A program made the position numbers and the translations under genes. From Alphaproteobacteria bacterium (GTDB lineage Bacteria > Pseudomonadota > Alphaproteobacteria > Reyranellales > Reyranellaceae), in NCBI GenBank assembly GCA_016869975.1, contig VGCZ01000017.1, positions 39,701 to 103,700 of the forward strand: a DNA stretch of 64,000 bases, in the 5' to 3' direction. Below the pieces are notes generated by a model, which ran no database searches, was not told the DNA's origin, and was given only the letters and a program-made list of their open reading frames with translations. Below are positions 36,445-45,613 of the stretch, piece after piece (positions within the stretch are counted from its first letter, which is position 1; each line of letters starts with the position of its first letter).

Positions 36445-38676
36445 CTATCTACGCATAGACTCTGCTGGCCAGCCGAGCCGCAGCCCACCGAACCGGTTCA
36501 GCACGTTGAACAGGATTCGCGAGACGTTGTTGTCGTAGTTGGCGTGGCTGAGGCTTCCGCAGAAGGTGATCGAGCCGGTCGAGAACACGGCGCCGCCGCC
36601 GGTGACGTCCATATAGGTCATGTCGGCGCGGATCAGCTTTTCGGCCGATTCGCCGTTGGTCGTGTTGTAGATCCCCAGCACGTCCTCGGGCACGGGGACG
36701 AAGTGCGACTGGTGCTTCTCTGACGAGGCCACGACGATGGCGTTGCGCGGCGTGCCCAGCAGCACGTCGGCGCGATCGAGTTCGAAGCCCGCCGCACCGC
36801 CGCCGCTCAGTCCGAAATCGCCGAGGATCTCGTCGCCGACGCCATCGAAGATCCACGCCACGCGCGGATCGGACGACGCGGGCTGGCGGCGGTAGTAGGA
36901 GCCCTCGAAGCGGCCCTGGCCCGAGAAGCCGACGCCGGCCAGGCGCTGCGGCGGCCGGCCGTTGTGGCGCCACAGACCTCCGAGCCCGCCATCGAGCGCG
37001 TTGTAGTGCTCGCCCGGCTCGGCCGCCCAGGTGCGAATCGCCGGGCCGACGCGGCGGATCTCCAAGGTGCCCGGCAGTCGCGAGGAGCGCGCGACCTTCC
37101 AGTAGAAGCCGTTGCCGCCGAGATAGGCCAGCTTGCCGCCGCCATCGACGAAGGCCTGGATCGCATCGAGCGTGGCAGGCGTGTGGTACTCGGGATGCGA
37201 GCCGGTGACGAGGCAGGCATAGGGCTTGATCAGATCGAGGCCGAAATCGTCGAGATCCTCGTCGGTGATCACGTCGAATGCGATGCCCATGCGCTCGAGC
37301 CAGTCCGCGAGATGCGTGTCGGCCGGGAAGTGGCGCAGGCCCGAACCCTTGGCGTCGTTGAAGGTGAGGAAGCCTGGCCGGATGGTGAGCTGCGGGCGCA
37401 GGCGACTGGAGTAACAGACGCCGCTGCGGTCGCGATGGAAGTTGTAGGTCGAGCGGCCGTACTGCGGATACTCGTCCGGATTCCACGGCGAGGCACCCCA
37501 CGCGGTCATGCGCGCGCGGAACGCCTCGTCGAACTGGCCGCGCATGTGATTGGTGTAGACTTGATGCGTGAAGCTCGAGGCGAGCACGGCGATCTTCGCC
37601 GTCGGCTTGCCGACCTGTGGCCGCACGTAGAACGGTATGGTGTCGACGCTGTCGGCGGTCTTCAGGCGCATGCCGTAAATGCCGCTGCGCAGGCTCGCCG
37701 GAATCGTGACGCTGAAATCCGTCGACCAGCGGCAATCGTCGAGATCATCGGCGTGGAAATGGATCGCGGCGTAGTCGCGCGGCGCGTCGGTCCAGCGATG
37801 GGCGCGACCGGTCCAGGCCGAGCCGGTCACCGCGCGCGTCGGCAGGTTCACCAGCACGCCATGCAGGTGGTTGGGCCCGACGTCCTCGACGTCGAGCGTG
37901 TCGATGCTGCGGGAGAAGTCCCAAGCCGCGAGCGTGCCCAGTGGCGGCCGTATCGGATCGAGGCGCTGCTCGATGATTTCCGGGCGGGCGCCAGCGACGA
38001 TGACCGGATCCTCGATGCGGCCGTTGAAATGCCGCGCCGAGGGCCGCGCTTGCTGCGCGCCAATGAAGACCGGCCGCCGTGCGTCGTGCGCCAAGGTCGC
38101 GTCGAGGGGCGCCCATGCGTCGCCGGCGTCGTCCCAGCCGGCCTCGGCGCGCAACGGTCGCTGACCAAGGCGCACCGAACGCGCCTCGGGATCGACGATC
38201 AGCCACACGCGATACCAGGCGCGCGCGCGCGGCTGCTTACCGATCGAGAGGCGCAGGGTCGGCGCGCCGATGCGGCCGACCTCGGCGGTGAAGCCATCGG
38301 CGGTGGCCAACAGCGCGAATCCGGTCGCGGTATCCGGATCCCAGCGCGCGATCACGCACTGGTCGCCGGTGTCCTGCAGGGTGGGGCAGGCGAGCACGCT
38401 CAAGCTCATCGCGCCCAGCGGCGACAGCGCGGTGGCGCCGTCGACGCGGATGTAGGAGCCCATCTCGATCTTCTGCTCGCGCGCCTCGAAGGTCGTCGAG
38501 AACACCGACGACAGGTCCTCGATCTTCATGCCGGGTCCTGCGGGACTAGGATCGGCATGGATGATGCGCACCAGCGAGGCGGTGCACGGCCCGGGCGTCT
38601 GGCTCGAGACCTTGAAGGCGATGTGGTCGCCCGATGCGCCGGAGACCTTGTCGGCGTAGCCCGTCAGCGGAACCAT
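36445..38676 (-). CDS. N,N-dimethylformamidase large-subunit-like protein
   Basis: The 743-residue protein has a LamG-like beta-sandwich part (about residues 65-230, with W-D-F-S-R-S-I-D-T). A C-terminal glutamine-amidotransferase-like part follows (L-V-T-G-S-H-P-E-Y-H-T, D-G-G-G-K-L-A-Y-L-G-G-N-G-F-Y-W). This order matches the large subunit of N,N-dimethylformamidase, which hydrolyses dimethylformamide to dimethylamine and formate. The small subunit gene found beside known dmfA2 is absent. Substrate is therefore uncertain; an unknown amide is possible. It is divergent from the isoaspartyl peptidase. Confidence 0.82.
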   Translation of the reverse strand: MVPLTGYADKVSGASGDHIAFKVSSQTPGPCTASLVRIIHADPSPAGPGMKIEDLSSVFSTTFEAREQKIEMGSYIRVDGATALSPLGAMSLSVLACPTLQDTGDQCVIARWDPDTATGFALLATADGFTAEVGRIGAPTLRLSIGKQPRARAWYRVWLIVDPEARSVRLGQRPLRAEAGWDDAGDAWAPLDATLAHDARRPVFIGAQQARPSARHFNGRIEDPVIVAGARPEIIEQRLDPIRPPLGTLAAWDFSRSIDTLDVEDVGPNHLHGVLVNLPTRAVTGSAWTGRAHRWTDAPRDYAAIHFHADDLDDCRWSTDFSVTIPASLRSGIYGMRLKTADSVDTIPFYVRPQVGKPTAKIAVLASSFTHQVYTNHMRGQFDEAFRARMTAWGASPWNPDEYPQYGRSTYNFHRDRSGVCYSSRLRPQLTIRPGFLTFNDAKGSGLRHFPADTHLADWLERMGIAFDVITDEDLDDFGLDLIKPYACLVTGSHPEYHTPATLDAIQAFVDGGGKLAYLGGNGFYWKVARSSRLPGTLEIRRVGPAIRTWAAEPGEHYNALDGGLGGLWRHNGRPPQRLAGVGFSGQGRFEGSYYRRQPASSDPRVAWIFDGVGDEILGDFGLSGGGAAGFELDRADVLLGTPRNAIVVASSEKHQSHFVPVPEDVLGIYNTTNGESAEKLIRADMTYMDVTGGGAVFSTGSITFCGSLSHANYDNNVSRILFNVLNRFGGLRLGWPAESMRR

Positions 38677-38732
38677 GTATGCTATCTCCCAGTCGAAGGA
38701 CCGAACCGTAGGCGGCCGGGGAGTTTTCGTAA

Positions 38733-39674
38733 ATGAGCGGACCTGTTCTGGCGATCCATGGTGGTTGCGGTGTTGCGCCCCGGGGCGGCCTCTCCGACGC
38801 GCAGGAGCGTCACGCGCGCGGGGGGCTGAAGGGCGCGCTGCGCGCGGGATGGGCGGTGCTCGACAAAGGCGGCGCGGCGCTCGACGCGGTCGAGGCGGCG
38901 GTGGTCGCGCTGGAGGAGCACACCGCGTTCAACGCCGGCCGCGGCGCGGTGTTCAACTCTGACGGCAAGCACGAGATGGACGCCGCGATCATGGATGGGC
39001 GCGATCTCAGCGCCGGCGCCGTCGGCGGCATCGCGCGCGTGCGTAACCCGGTCCGCGCGGCGCGCGCCGTGATGGAGCGCACCGATCATGTGCTGCTGAT
39101 CGGCGGGGGCGCCGAAGCGCTGGCGGCACGCGCCGGGCTCGAGCTGGTGGCGCCGGACTGGTTCTCGACGGAGGAACGACGCGCTTCTTTGCTGCAGATG
39201 AAGGCGTTGCAGGCCAAGGGCGATGCTTCGCGGGCCAGTGAACGCTTGAAGCACGGCACCGTGGGCGCGGTGGCGATCGATCGCGCGGGTCATCTCGCGG
39301 CGGCGACTTCGACCGGCGGCTACACCAACAAGCTGCCCGGCCGCGTCGGCGATACGCCGCTGATCGGCGCCGGCACCTACGCCAACGACGCGACCTTGGC
39401 GTACTCGGGCACCGGCAAGGGAGAAATCTTCATCCGCAGCGTGCTGGGCCACGAACTGCACGCGCGCATGGCCTACAAGGGCGAGAGTCTCGCGACCGCC
39501 TGCGACGCCATGGTCTTCGGCGAGCTCAAGCGCCTGGGCGGCGGCGCCGGACTGATCGCCATCGGCCGCGACGGCGCGATCGCGCTGCCGTTCAACACCG
39601 CGGGCATGTACCGCGGCGTGGCCTCCGACAGCGAAGGCTGGGTGTCGATCTACGACGAGCGCGAGCCGCTTTGA
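38733..39674 (+). CDS. Isoaspartyl peptidase / plant-type L-asparaginase
   Basis: This 313-residue Ntn-hydrolase is made as one chain and cut before the nucleophile threonine in K-H-G-T-V-G-A-V-A (Gly175/Thr176). Other marks are I-H-G-G-C-G at the start, F-N-A-G-R-G-A-V-F and S-T-G-G-Y-T-N-K. It removes isoaspartyl dipeptides or asparagine in the cytosol. It starts 57 bases from the divergent dimethylformamidase-like gene. Confidence 0.92.
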   Translation: MSGPVLAIHGGCGVAPRGGLSDAQERHARGGLKGALRAGWAVLDKGGAALDAVEAAVVALEEHTAFNAGRGAVFNSDGKHEMDAAIMDGRDLSAGAVGGIARVRNPVRAARAVMERTDHVLLIGGGAEALAARAGLELVAPDWFSTEERRASLLQMKALQAKGDASRASERLKHGTVGAVAIDRAGHLAAATSTGGYTNKLPGRVGDTPLIGAGTYANDATLAYSGTGKGEIFIRSVLGHELHARMAYKGESLATACDAMVFGELKRLGGGAGLIAIGRDGAIALPFNTAGMYRGVASDSEGWVSIYDEREPL

Positions 39675-39675
39675 T

Positions 39676-39702
39676 CCTTCCTCCGCCTGCGCGGCGAGAA
39701 GG
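39676..39702. repeat. Family A palindrome, degenerate
   Basis: CCTTCCTCCGC-CTGC-GCGGCGAGAAGG is a worn copy between the convergent asparaginase and HerA-like genes. Confidence 0.65.
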
Positions 39703-39705
39703 ACG

Positions 39706-41379
39706 TCACTTCAGGATCGAACCCAGCACGCCGCGCAGCAACGAACCGGCAATGCCGCCGCCGCGGCCACCGATCACCGCCTTGGTCGCCTCGCGCACGG
39801 CAATGTTGGTCGCCGTGCGCGCCGCGCTCTTGACGATGGTGGTGCCCAGGCTGTCGCTGCGCCGCGCCGCTGGCGCGCGACCGCGCGGCTCGGGCTGTTC
39901 CTCGGGCGGCAGCGACTGGCGCAGGCGTGGCTGGCCGCGTTGCGGCGGCGGCGGTTCTTCGGTTGGCGGTGGCGCGCTACGGCCCCAGGGCGACGATGGT
40001 GGCGGCGTGTCGAGCGGCGGTGGCGGCGGTGGCGGCGCGCCGTACTGGCCGCGCCGGCGCGGACCGCCGGACTCGGCCGGCGCGGGCTGCGCCTGGGCGC
40101 GGCCCATCAGCACCTCGAAGGCCGAGGCGCGATCGACCATGTGGTCGTACTTGCCGGCGACCGGGCTGGCGCCGGCGATGGCGTTGCGCTCGGTGTCGCT
40201 CAATGGGCCCAGCCGCGATTGCGGTGGTGCCACGAAGACGCGCTCGACCGGGCTCGGCACGCCCTTGGCGTCGAGGAACGAGACCAGCGCCTCGCCCACG
40301 CCCAGCTCGAGGATCGCCTTGGTGGCGTCGAAGGCGTCGTTGGCGCGGAAGGTCTGCGCCGCCGTCTTCACCGCCTTCTGATCCTTGGGCGTGAAGGCGC
40401 GCAGTCCGTGCTGCACGCGGTTGCTGAGCTGGCCCAGCACCGTCTCCGGCACGTCGAGCGGGTTCTGGGTGATGAAATAGACGCCGACGCCTTTGGAGCG
40501 GATCAGGCGCACGACCTGCTCGATCTTCTCGACCAGCGCCTTGGGCGCGTCGTCGAACAGCAGATGCGCCTCGTCGAAGAAGAACACGAATTTCGGCCGG
40601 TCCAGGTCGCCGACCTCGGGCATGGTCTCGAACAGCTCCGAGAGCATCCACAGCAGGAAGGTGCCGTAGAGCCGGGGGTTCTGCATCAGCCGGTCGGCGG
40701 CCAGCACGTTGATGTAGCCGATATTGCTGGAATCGCGGCGCAGCATGTCGCGCAGGTCGAGCGCCGGCTCGCCGAAGAAATGCTCGCCGCCCTGCTGCTC
40801 GAGCACCAGCAGCGCGCGCTGGATGGCGCCGACGGTGGCCTTGCTGACATTGCCGTACTGCGTGGTGAGCTGGCTGGCGTTCTCGCCGCACCATTGCAGC
40901 AGCGCGGTGAGGTCCTTGAAATCGAGCAACAGCAGCCCCTGCTCGTCGGCGATCTTGAAGACGATGTTGAGCACGCCTTCCTGGGTGGCGTTGAGGTCGA
41001 GCAGCCGCGACATCAGCAGCGGGCCGATCTCCGACACCGTCGTGCGCACCGGATGGCCCTTCTCGCCGAACAGGTCCCAGAACACGACCGGGAAGGCGCG
41101 GCCGGCGAAGCCGTCGATCTTGAGCTGCTTGGCGCGTTCGACGACGCGCGGATTGTCGCCGCCCTTCTGCGAGATGCCGGCGAGGTCACCCTTGACGTCT
41201 GCCATGAACACCGGAACGCCGAAGCTCGCGAAGCCCTCCGCGATCGTCTGCAGGGTGACCGTCTTGCCGGTGCCGGTGGCGCCGGCGATCAGGCCGTGCC
41301 GGTTGCCGTATTTCAGCAGCAGGAACTGGTCGTTGTCGGCCTTGCTCGTACCGACGAAGATCGAGAGGTCGTCGCTCAT
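39706..41379 (-). CDS. HerA-like ATPase, DUF853 (YjgR) family
   Basis: The 557-residue protein has Walker [12 protein letters not shown] (about residues 30-40), [11 protein letters not shown] (Walker B) and [11 protein letters not shown]. It ends in a proline/arginine-rich linker (about residues 430-510) and a glycine-rich tail. DUF853 proteins resemble the HerA/FtsK DNA-pumping ATPases; their role is unknown. GGAGA lies 6 bases before ATG 41379. Confidence 0.9.
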   Translation of the reverse strand: MSDDLSIFVGTSKADNDQFLLLKYGNRHGLIAGATGTGKTVTLQTIAEGFASFGVPVFMADVKGDLAGISQKGGDNPRVVERAKQLKIDGFAGRAFPVVFWDLFGEKGHPVRTTVSEIGPLLMSRLLDLNATQEGVLNIVFKIADEQGLLLLDFKDLTALLQWCGENASQLTTQYGNVSKATVGAIQRALLVLEQQGGEHFFGEPALDLRDMLRRDSSNIGYINVLAADRLMQNPRLYGTFLLWMLSELFETMPEVGDLDRPKFVFFFDEAHLLFDDAPKALVEKIEQVVRLIRSKGVGVYFITQNPLDVPETVLGQLSNRVQHGLRAFTPKDQKAVKTAAQTFRANDAFDATKAILELGVGEALVSFLDAKGVPSPVERVFVAPPQSRLGPLSDTERNAIAGASPVAGKYDHMVDRASAFEVLMGRAQAQPAPAESGGPRRRGQYGAPPPPPPPLDTPPPSSPWGRSAPPPTEEPPPPQRGQPRLRQSLPPEEQPEPRGRAPAARRSDSLGTTIVKSAARTATNIAVREATKAVIGGRGGGIAGSLLRGVLGSILK

Positions 41380-41441
41380 GGAGTCTCCGGTTCCCTGTCC
41401 CGCACGGTGGCAGTAAACCAGATTGGGGGCAGGGGGGTCCA

Positions 41442-41813
41442 ATGCTTGGTCATGTGTCTTTCGGCGTCGAGGACCTCGCGCGCGCCGCCGCCTTTTACGA
41501 CGCTGTGGTGGCGCCGATCGGCTGGGTCAGGGTCTGGGACAGCGTCAAGGGCGTGGGCTACGGTCCGCCTGGCAAGGGCGACAAGCTGACGTTGTTTCCG
41601 CGGCCCGGCCAGGTCGTGGCGCCGGGCGCCGGCTTCCACTTGGCGTTCGACGCGCCGGATCGCGCCGCAGTCGATGCTTTCCACGCTGCCGCCATGGCCC
41701 AGGGCGGCCGCGATCTTGGCGCGCCCGGCTTGCGCGAGCACTACGGCCCGACGTACTACGCCGCCTTCGTGTTGGATCCCGACGGCTACAAGATCGAGGC
41801 GGTACATCAATGA
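41442..41813 (+). CDS. VOC/glyoxalase-family protein
   Basis: The 123-residue single VOC domain starts [11 protein letters not shown] (metal histidine) and ends [14 protein letters not shown] (metal glutamate). Such proteins include glyoxalase I and small dioxygenases or resistance proteins; no specific substrate is evident. The stop overlaps the next ATG (ATGA), so the two are coupled. Confidence 0.9.
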   Translation: MLGHVSFGVEDLARAAAFYDAVVAPIGWVRVWDSVKGVGYGPPGKGDKLTLFPRPGQVVAPGAGFHLAFDAPDRAAVDAFHAAAMAQGGRDLGAPGLREHYGPTYYAAFVLDPDGYKIEAVHQ

Positions 41814-42679
41814 CCGGAACGCCGCTGGAAATGCCCCGCCTGCAGCTGGCGGTGATCGGCGACGAGATCAGTCCGTCGCTCGACGACATGATCGATTTCT
41901 GCGCCGAGAACGCCGTCGGCCGGCTGGAGATGCGCACGGTTGGCGGGCGCAATCTCCTGGGCATGGAGCTCGATGAGATCGCCGAGATCGCCTCGCGCAT
42001 CCATCAGGCGCGCCTCACCGTGCCGACCTTCGTCTCGCCGGTGCTGAAATGGCGCGCGCCGGGCCAGACCGACAAGGGCGGCAAGGTCGACTTCGCCTTC
42101 GATCCTGACATGTGCCCGACCGGCGATCCGTTCCAGCATGCGTTCGACATCTGCATCATGCTGGGCGCGACCCGCCTGCGCATCTTCAGCTGGCTGAAAT
42201 ACGACGACTACCAGCCCGGCGATCTCGCGGGGCCGCTGGGCCAGCTCTGCGATCTCGCCGACGAATACGGCGTCGACCTGCAGGTCGAGAACGAGCCGGT
42301 GTGCAACGTCGCGTCGATCGCCGATCTCAAGGCGGTGATGGAGACGTTCTCGCATCGCCGCATCCGGCCGCTGCTCGACATCTGCAACGCCTACAGCATG
42401 GGCCAGCCGCCCACCGTCGAGGAGCTCAAGGCGCTGGCGCCGCGCACCGATCACCTCTCGTTCAAGGACCGCAAGCTGGCCGAGCGCAGGACCGTGCCGG
42501 TCGGGCAGGGCGACGTGCCCTACGCCCAGCTGCTGCCGGTGATCTTCGCCGGCACCAAATCGCGCGAGGTGCTGGCTTCGATCGAGACGCATGTGCCCGA
42601 AGATCCGCGCAACGCCACGCGGCAGAACGTGCACGCCCTGCGCCACCTCGCCGAGCATCTCGGCGTCGAGGTCGATTGA
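41810..42679 (+). CDS. Sugar phosphate isomerase/epimerase-type TIM barrel
   Basis: This 289-residue protein has the xylose-isomerase-like barrel pattern: V-I-G-D-E-I-S-P-S-L-D-D, L-Q-V-E-N-E-P-V (metal glutamate) and P-L-L-D-I-C-N-A-Y. It would interconvert a sugar or polyol phosphate with a divalent metal; the substrate is unknown. Its start overlaps the VOC gene stop, suggesting a joint small-molecule pathway. Confidence 0.85.
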   Translation: MTGTPLEMPRLQLAVIGDEISPSLDDMIDFCAENAVGRLEMRTVGGRNLLGMELDEIAEIASRIHQARLTVPTFVSPVLKWRAPGQTDKGGKVDFAFDPDMCPTGDPFQHAFDICIMLGATRLRIFSWLKYDDYQPGDLAGPLGQLCDLADEYGVDLQVENEPVCNVASIADLKAVMETFSHRRIRPLLDICNAYSMGQPPTVEELKALAPRTDHLSFKDRKLAERRTVPVGQGDVPYAQLLPVIFAGTKSREVLASIETHVPEDPRNATRQNVHALRHLAEHLGVEVD

Positions 42680-42707
42680 GTGGATCGCCGGCGCTTCCAG
42701 GAAGGCT

Positions 42708-43628
42708 CTACGCCGCCGTGACGACGTAGCCAGCGCGCGGGAAGTGCACGACCAGCTCGCCGGCCTTCTCGTCAGTGCGGCGCACGGCGATCTCGTGCGC
42801 ATTGAGCGTCGCCAGCTGGCCCTTCACCGGGATCTTGCCGGTGTCGTCGGGTGTCACGGCAACGCTTGCGCCGGCCTTCAGGCCGCTGGGGTCGTTGGCG
42901 TCGACGCCCGCCGGCGTGTCGGGGCTCGCGGCGCGGGCGATCTCGAGCGCGTCGGGACCGCTCAGCTCGCTGTTCACGCCATGGCCGAAGCGCGTCATGC
43001 GCGTCGCCCATTCGCCGAGCAATGGCAGGCGATCCATCGGCGGCGCGGCGGGCGACAGGCGTTGGCGCACGAACCACACCGGGTTGTAGACCGCGACATC
43101 GGCCAAAGTGGGCTGCTCGCCGAGCAGGTAGGGGCGCTTGTCGGCGAGCATCGCCTCGGCGTGGCTGAGACTGGCGTATAGCTGGTCGCGCGCGAAGGGC
43201 GTCGTCTTCTTGAGCGCCGCGGCGTCGAAGTCGCGGCCGGAGAACGCGCTGCGATCCTTCTTGAAGGCGTCGGGGAGCTGATCGGCGATCTGGCCCATGA
43301 CCACGCCGACCGCCGCCCAGAACAGCGTGCGATCGGCCCAGAACGACAAAGCCTCGGCGATGCCCGCCAGCCCCGCCGGCATCAGCGGCATCGGTGCGAA
43401 GCGCCGGTCGAGCTCGCGCATGATGATTTGCGTGTCACAAAAGATGTCGGCGCCGATCTGCATCACGGGTGTCTTGCGATAGCCGCCGGTCAGCGGCATC
43501 AGGTCGGGCTTGGGCATGATGTTGGGGATGATCACCGATTTCCAGGTCAGGCCCTTGATGCCGAAGGCCAGCCGTACCTTCTCGGCGTAGGGCGACGTCG
43601 GATAGTGGTGCAGGATGATATCGGCCAT
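42708..43628 (-). CDS. Glutathione S-transferase family protein, long form
   Basis: The 306-residue protein has an N-terminal GST thioredoxin fold (L-H-H-Y-P-T-S-P-Y-A-E-K-V-R, then Y-R-K-T-P-V-M-Q-I-G-A-D) and an alpha-helical C-terminal domain (L-L-G-E-Q-P-T-L-A-D-V-A-V-Y). An extra 80 or so beta-rich residues follow. The extension is unusual for GSTs of about 220 residues. A detoxification role is inferred. Confidence 0.87.
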   Translation of the reverse strand: MADIILHHYPTSPYAEKVRLAFGIKGLTWKSVIIPNIMPKPDLMPLTGGYRKTPVMQIGADIFCDTQIIMRELDRRFAPMPLMPAGLAGIAEALSFWADRTLFWAAVGVVMGQIADQLPDAFKKDRSAFSGRDFDAAALKKTTPFARDQLYASLSHAEAMLADKRPYLLGEQPTLADVAVYNPVWFVRQRLSPAAPPMDRLPLLGEWATRMTRFGHGVNSELSGPDALEIARAASPDTPAGVDANDPSGLKAGASVAVTPDDTGKIPVKGQLATLNAHEIAVRRTDEKAGELVVHFPRAGYVVTAA

Positions 43629-43768
43629 GTCTCGCGGTCCGCTGTGATGTCGGGTCGAATACGACCTTAGCCGGCGCCGGGGATGCGAACGAGAGACGAT
43701 TAGGTTCGCGGCGATTGACTTGGCCGGGCGGTGGCCTCACATGAGGGGGATTGACCCGGAGATCGCGC

Positions 43769-44533
43769 ATGGCCGCCGCGCCCCAGGCTTCGCCCACCGC
43801 TAATACCAAGACCCTGGTGCTCACCGGCGCCAGCCGCGGCATCGGCCACGCCACCGTGAAGCGCTTCGGCGCCGCCGGCTGGCGCATCGTCACCATCTCG
43901 CGCCAGCCGTTCAGCGCGCTCTGCCCGTGGCCTGGCGGCGGCGAGAACCATGTGCAGCTCGATCTCGCCGATCCGGTCGATATCGGCCGCGGCGTCGAGA
44001 TGATCCGCGCCAAGCTGCGCGACGGCCGGCTCGACGCGCTGGTCAATAACGCCGCGATCTCGCCCAAGGGGCCGGGTGGCCGCCGTCTGGGCGCCGTCGA
44101 CACGCCCTTCGACCTCTGGCAGCAGGTCTTCAACGTCAATTTCTTCGCGCCGGTCATGCTGGCGCGCGGCCTGATCGAGGAGCTGTCGGCGGCCCGGGGC
44201 TGCGTCGTCAACGTCACCTCGATCGCCGGCTCGCGCGTGCATCCCTTCGCCGGCTCGGCTTACGCCACCTCCAAGGCGGCGCTGGCGGCGCTGACGCGCG
44301 AGATGGCGCATGATTTCGGCCCGCGCGGCATTCGCGTCAACGCTATCGCGCCGGGCGAGATCGACACCACCATCCTCTCGCCGGGCACCGAGAAGATCGT
44401 CGCCGAGCAGATCCCGATGCGCCGCCTTGGCACGACCGACGAGGTCGCCGACGTGATCCACTTCCTCTGCGAACAGGGTTCGTCCTACGTCTCCGGCGCC
44501 GAGATCCAGATCAATGGCGGCCAGCACGTCTGA
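43769..44533 (+). CDS. Short-chain dehydrogenase/reductase
   Basis: The 254-residue protein has the nucleotide-binding L-T-G-A-S-R-G-I-G-H, N-N-A-A-I-S, the catalytic S-A-Y-A-T-S-K-A-A and R-V-N-A-I-A-P-G. It reduces or oxidises a carbonyl/alcohol with NAD(P). ATG 43769 has GGAG 7 bases upstream; TTG 43751 is possible. It is followed 67 bases later by the solute-binding protein gene. Confidence 0.93.
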   Translation: MAAAPQASPTANTKTLVLTGASRGIGHATVKRFGAAGWRIVTISRQPFSALCPWPGGGENHVQLDLADPVDIGRGVEMIRAKLRDGRLDALVNNAAISPKGPGGRRLGAVDTPFDLWQQVFNVNFFAPVMLARGLIEELSAARGCVVNVTSIAGSRVHPFAGSAYATSKAALAALTREMAHDFGPRGIRVNAIAPGEIDTTILSPGTEKIVAEQIPMRRLGTTDEVADVIHFLCEQGSSYVSGAEIQINGGQHV

Positions 44534-44600
44534 GGCGATTGCCCGCCGCCCGTCGCGGCTGCTAGAAGCGCGCCGCCCTTTCATTTCAGGAGTGCAGTTG

Positions 44601-45587
44601 ATGACCGGAATCAGCCGCCGTCATGCGATCGCAGGCGCCGCCGGCGCCGCCACCTCTCTGGCCACGGGCGCCGGCTTCGCCCAGGCCTGGCCGAACAAGC
44701 CGCTGCGCTGGGTCGTGCCCTACACCGCCGCCGGCATCACCGACACCACGACGCGGCTGGTCGCCGAGCGGCTCTCGACCGTCCTCGGTCAGCAGATCGT
44801 CATCGACAACAAGCCGGGCGCCAACTCGATGATCGGCGCCGACATCGTCGCCAAGTCGGCGCCCGACGGCTACACGCTGCTGACCGTGATCGCCGGCCAC
44901 TCGGCGAACGCCACGCTCTATGCCGGCCGCATGACATTCGACCCGGTGAAGAGCTTCGAGCCGGTGTCGCTGATGGGCATCGCGCCGGTGATCCTCGTCG
45001 CCAACAACGACTTCCCGGCCAAGGACGTGAAGGACCTCATCGCCTACGCCAAGGCCAATCCCGGGAAAGTCTCCTATGGTTCCTCGGGCGTCGGCGCCGC
45101 CGCGCACCTCACCAGCGAGCTGATCAAGCAGGTCACCGGCATCCAGATGGAGCATGTGCCCTATCGCGGCACGGCGCCGGCGCTGCAGGATCTGATGGGC
45201 GGCAACATCCAGGTGCTGATCGACGTGCCGTCCTCGATGATGCCGCATGTCAACAGCGGCAAGATCAAGGCGCTGGCCATGTTGTCCAAGGCGCGCCTGC
45301 CGTCGGCGCCCAATGTGCCGACCATCGTCGAGGCGGGCGGCCCCGACATCGAAGCGTCGACCTGGATGATGGCGCTGGCCCCGGCCGGCACCCCCAAGGC
45401 CATCGTCGATCGTCTGTCGCAGGAGATCGCCAAGCTGGTGACCGGCCCCGAGCTGAAGCCCAGGTTCGAGGCGCTGGGCATCATCCCCGGCGGTTACACG
45501 CCGGAGAAGACCGGCCAGTTCCTGCAGGACGAGATCGCGCGTTGGAAGAAGGTCATCGAGATCGCCGGCGTGAAAGCCGAGGGCTGA
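44601..45587 (+). CDS. Tripartite tricarboxylate transporter substrate-binding protein (Bug/TctC type)
   Basis: The 328-residue periplasmic protein starts with a signal carrying adjacent arginines (I-S-R-R-H-A-I-A-G-A) and a cut near A-Q-A-W-P-N-K-P. The Bug core follows: W-V-V-P-Y-T-A-A-G-I-T-D, D-N-K-P-G-A-N-S and P-Y-R-G-T-A-P-A-L-Q-D-L. It captures a carboxylate for a TctAB permease that is not encoded nearby. Orphan Bug genes are common in some beta- and alphaproteobacteria. Confidence 0.92.
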   Translation: MTGISRRHAIAGAAGAATSLATGAGFAQAWPNKPLRWVVPYTAAGITDTTTRLVAERLSTVLGQQIVIDNKPGANSMIGADIVAKSAPDGYTLLTVIAGHSANATLYAGRMTFDPVKSFEPVSLMGIAPVILVANNDFPAKDVKDLIAYAKANPGKVSYGSSGVGAAAHLTSELIKQVTGIQMEHVPYRGTAPALQDLMGGNIQVLIDVPSSMMPHVNSGKIKALAMLSKARLPSAPNVPTIVEAGGPDIEASTWMMALAPAGTPKAIVDRLSQEIAKLVTGPELKPRFEALGIIPGGYTPEKTGQFLQDEIARWKKVIEIAGVKAEG

Positions 45588-45613
45588 TTCCCGCGCTCTA
45601 GACGACGGGGTGG

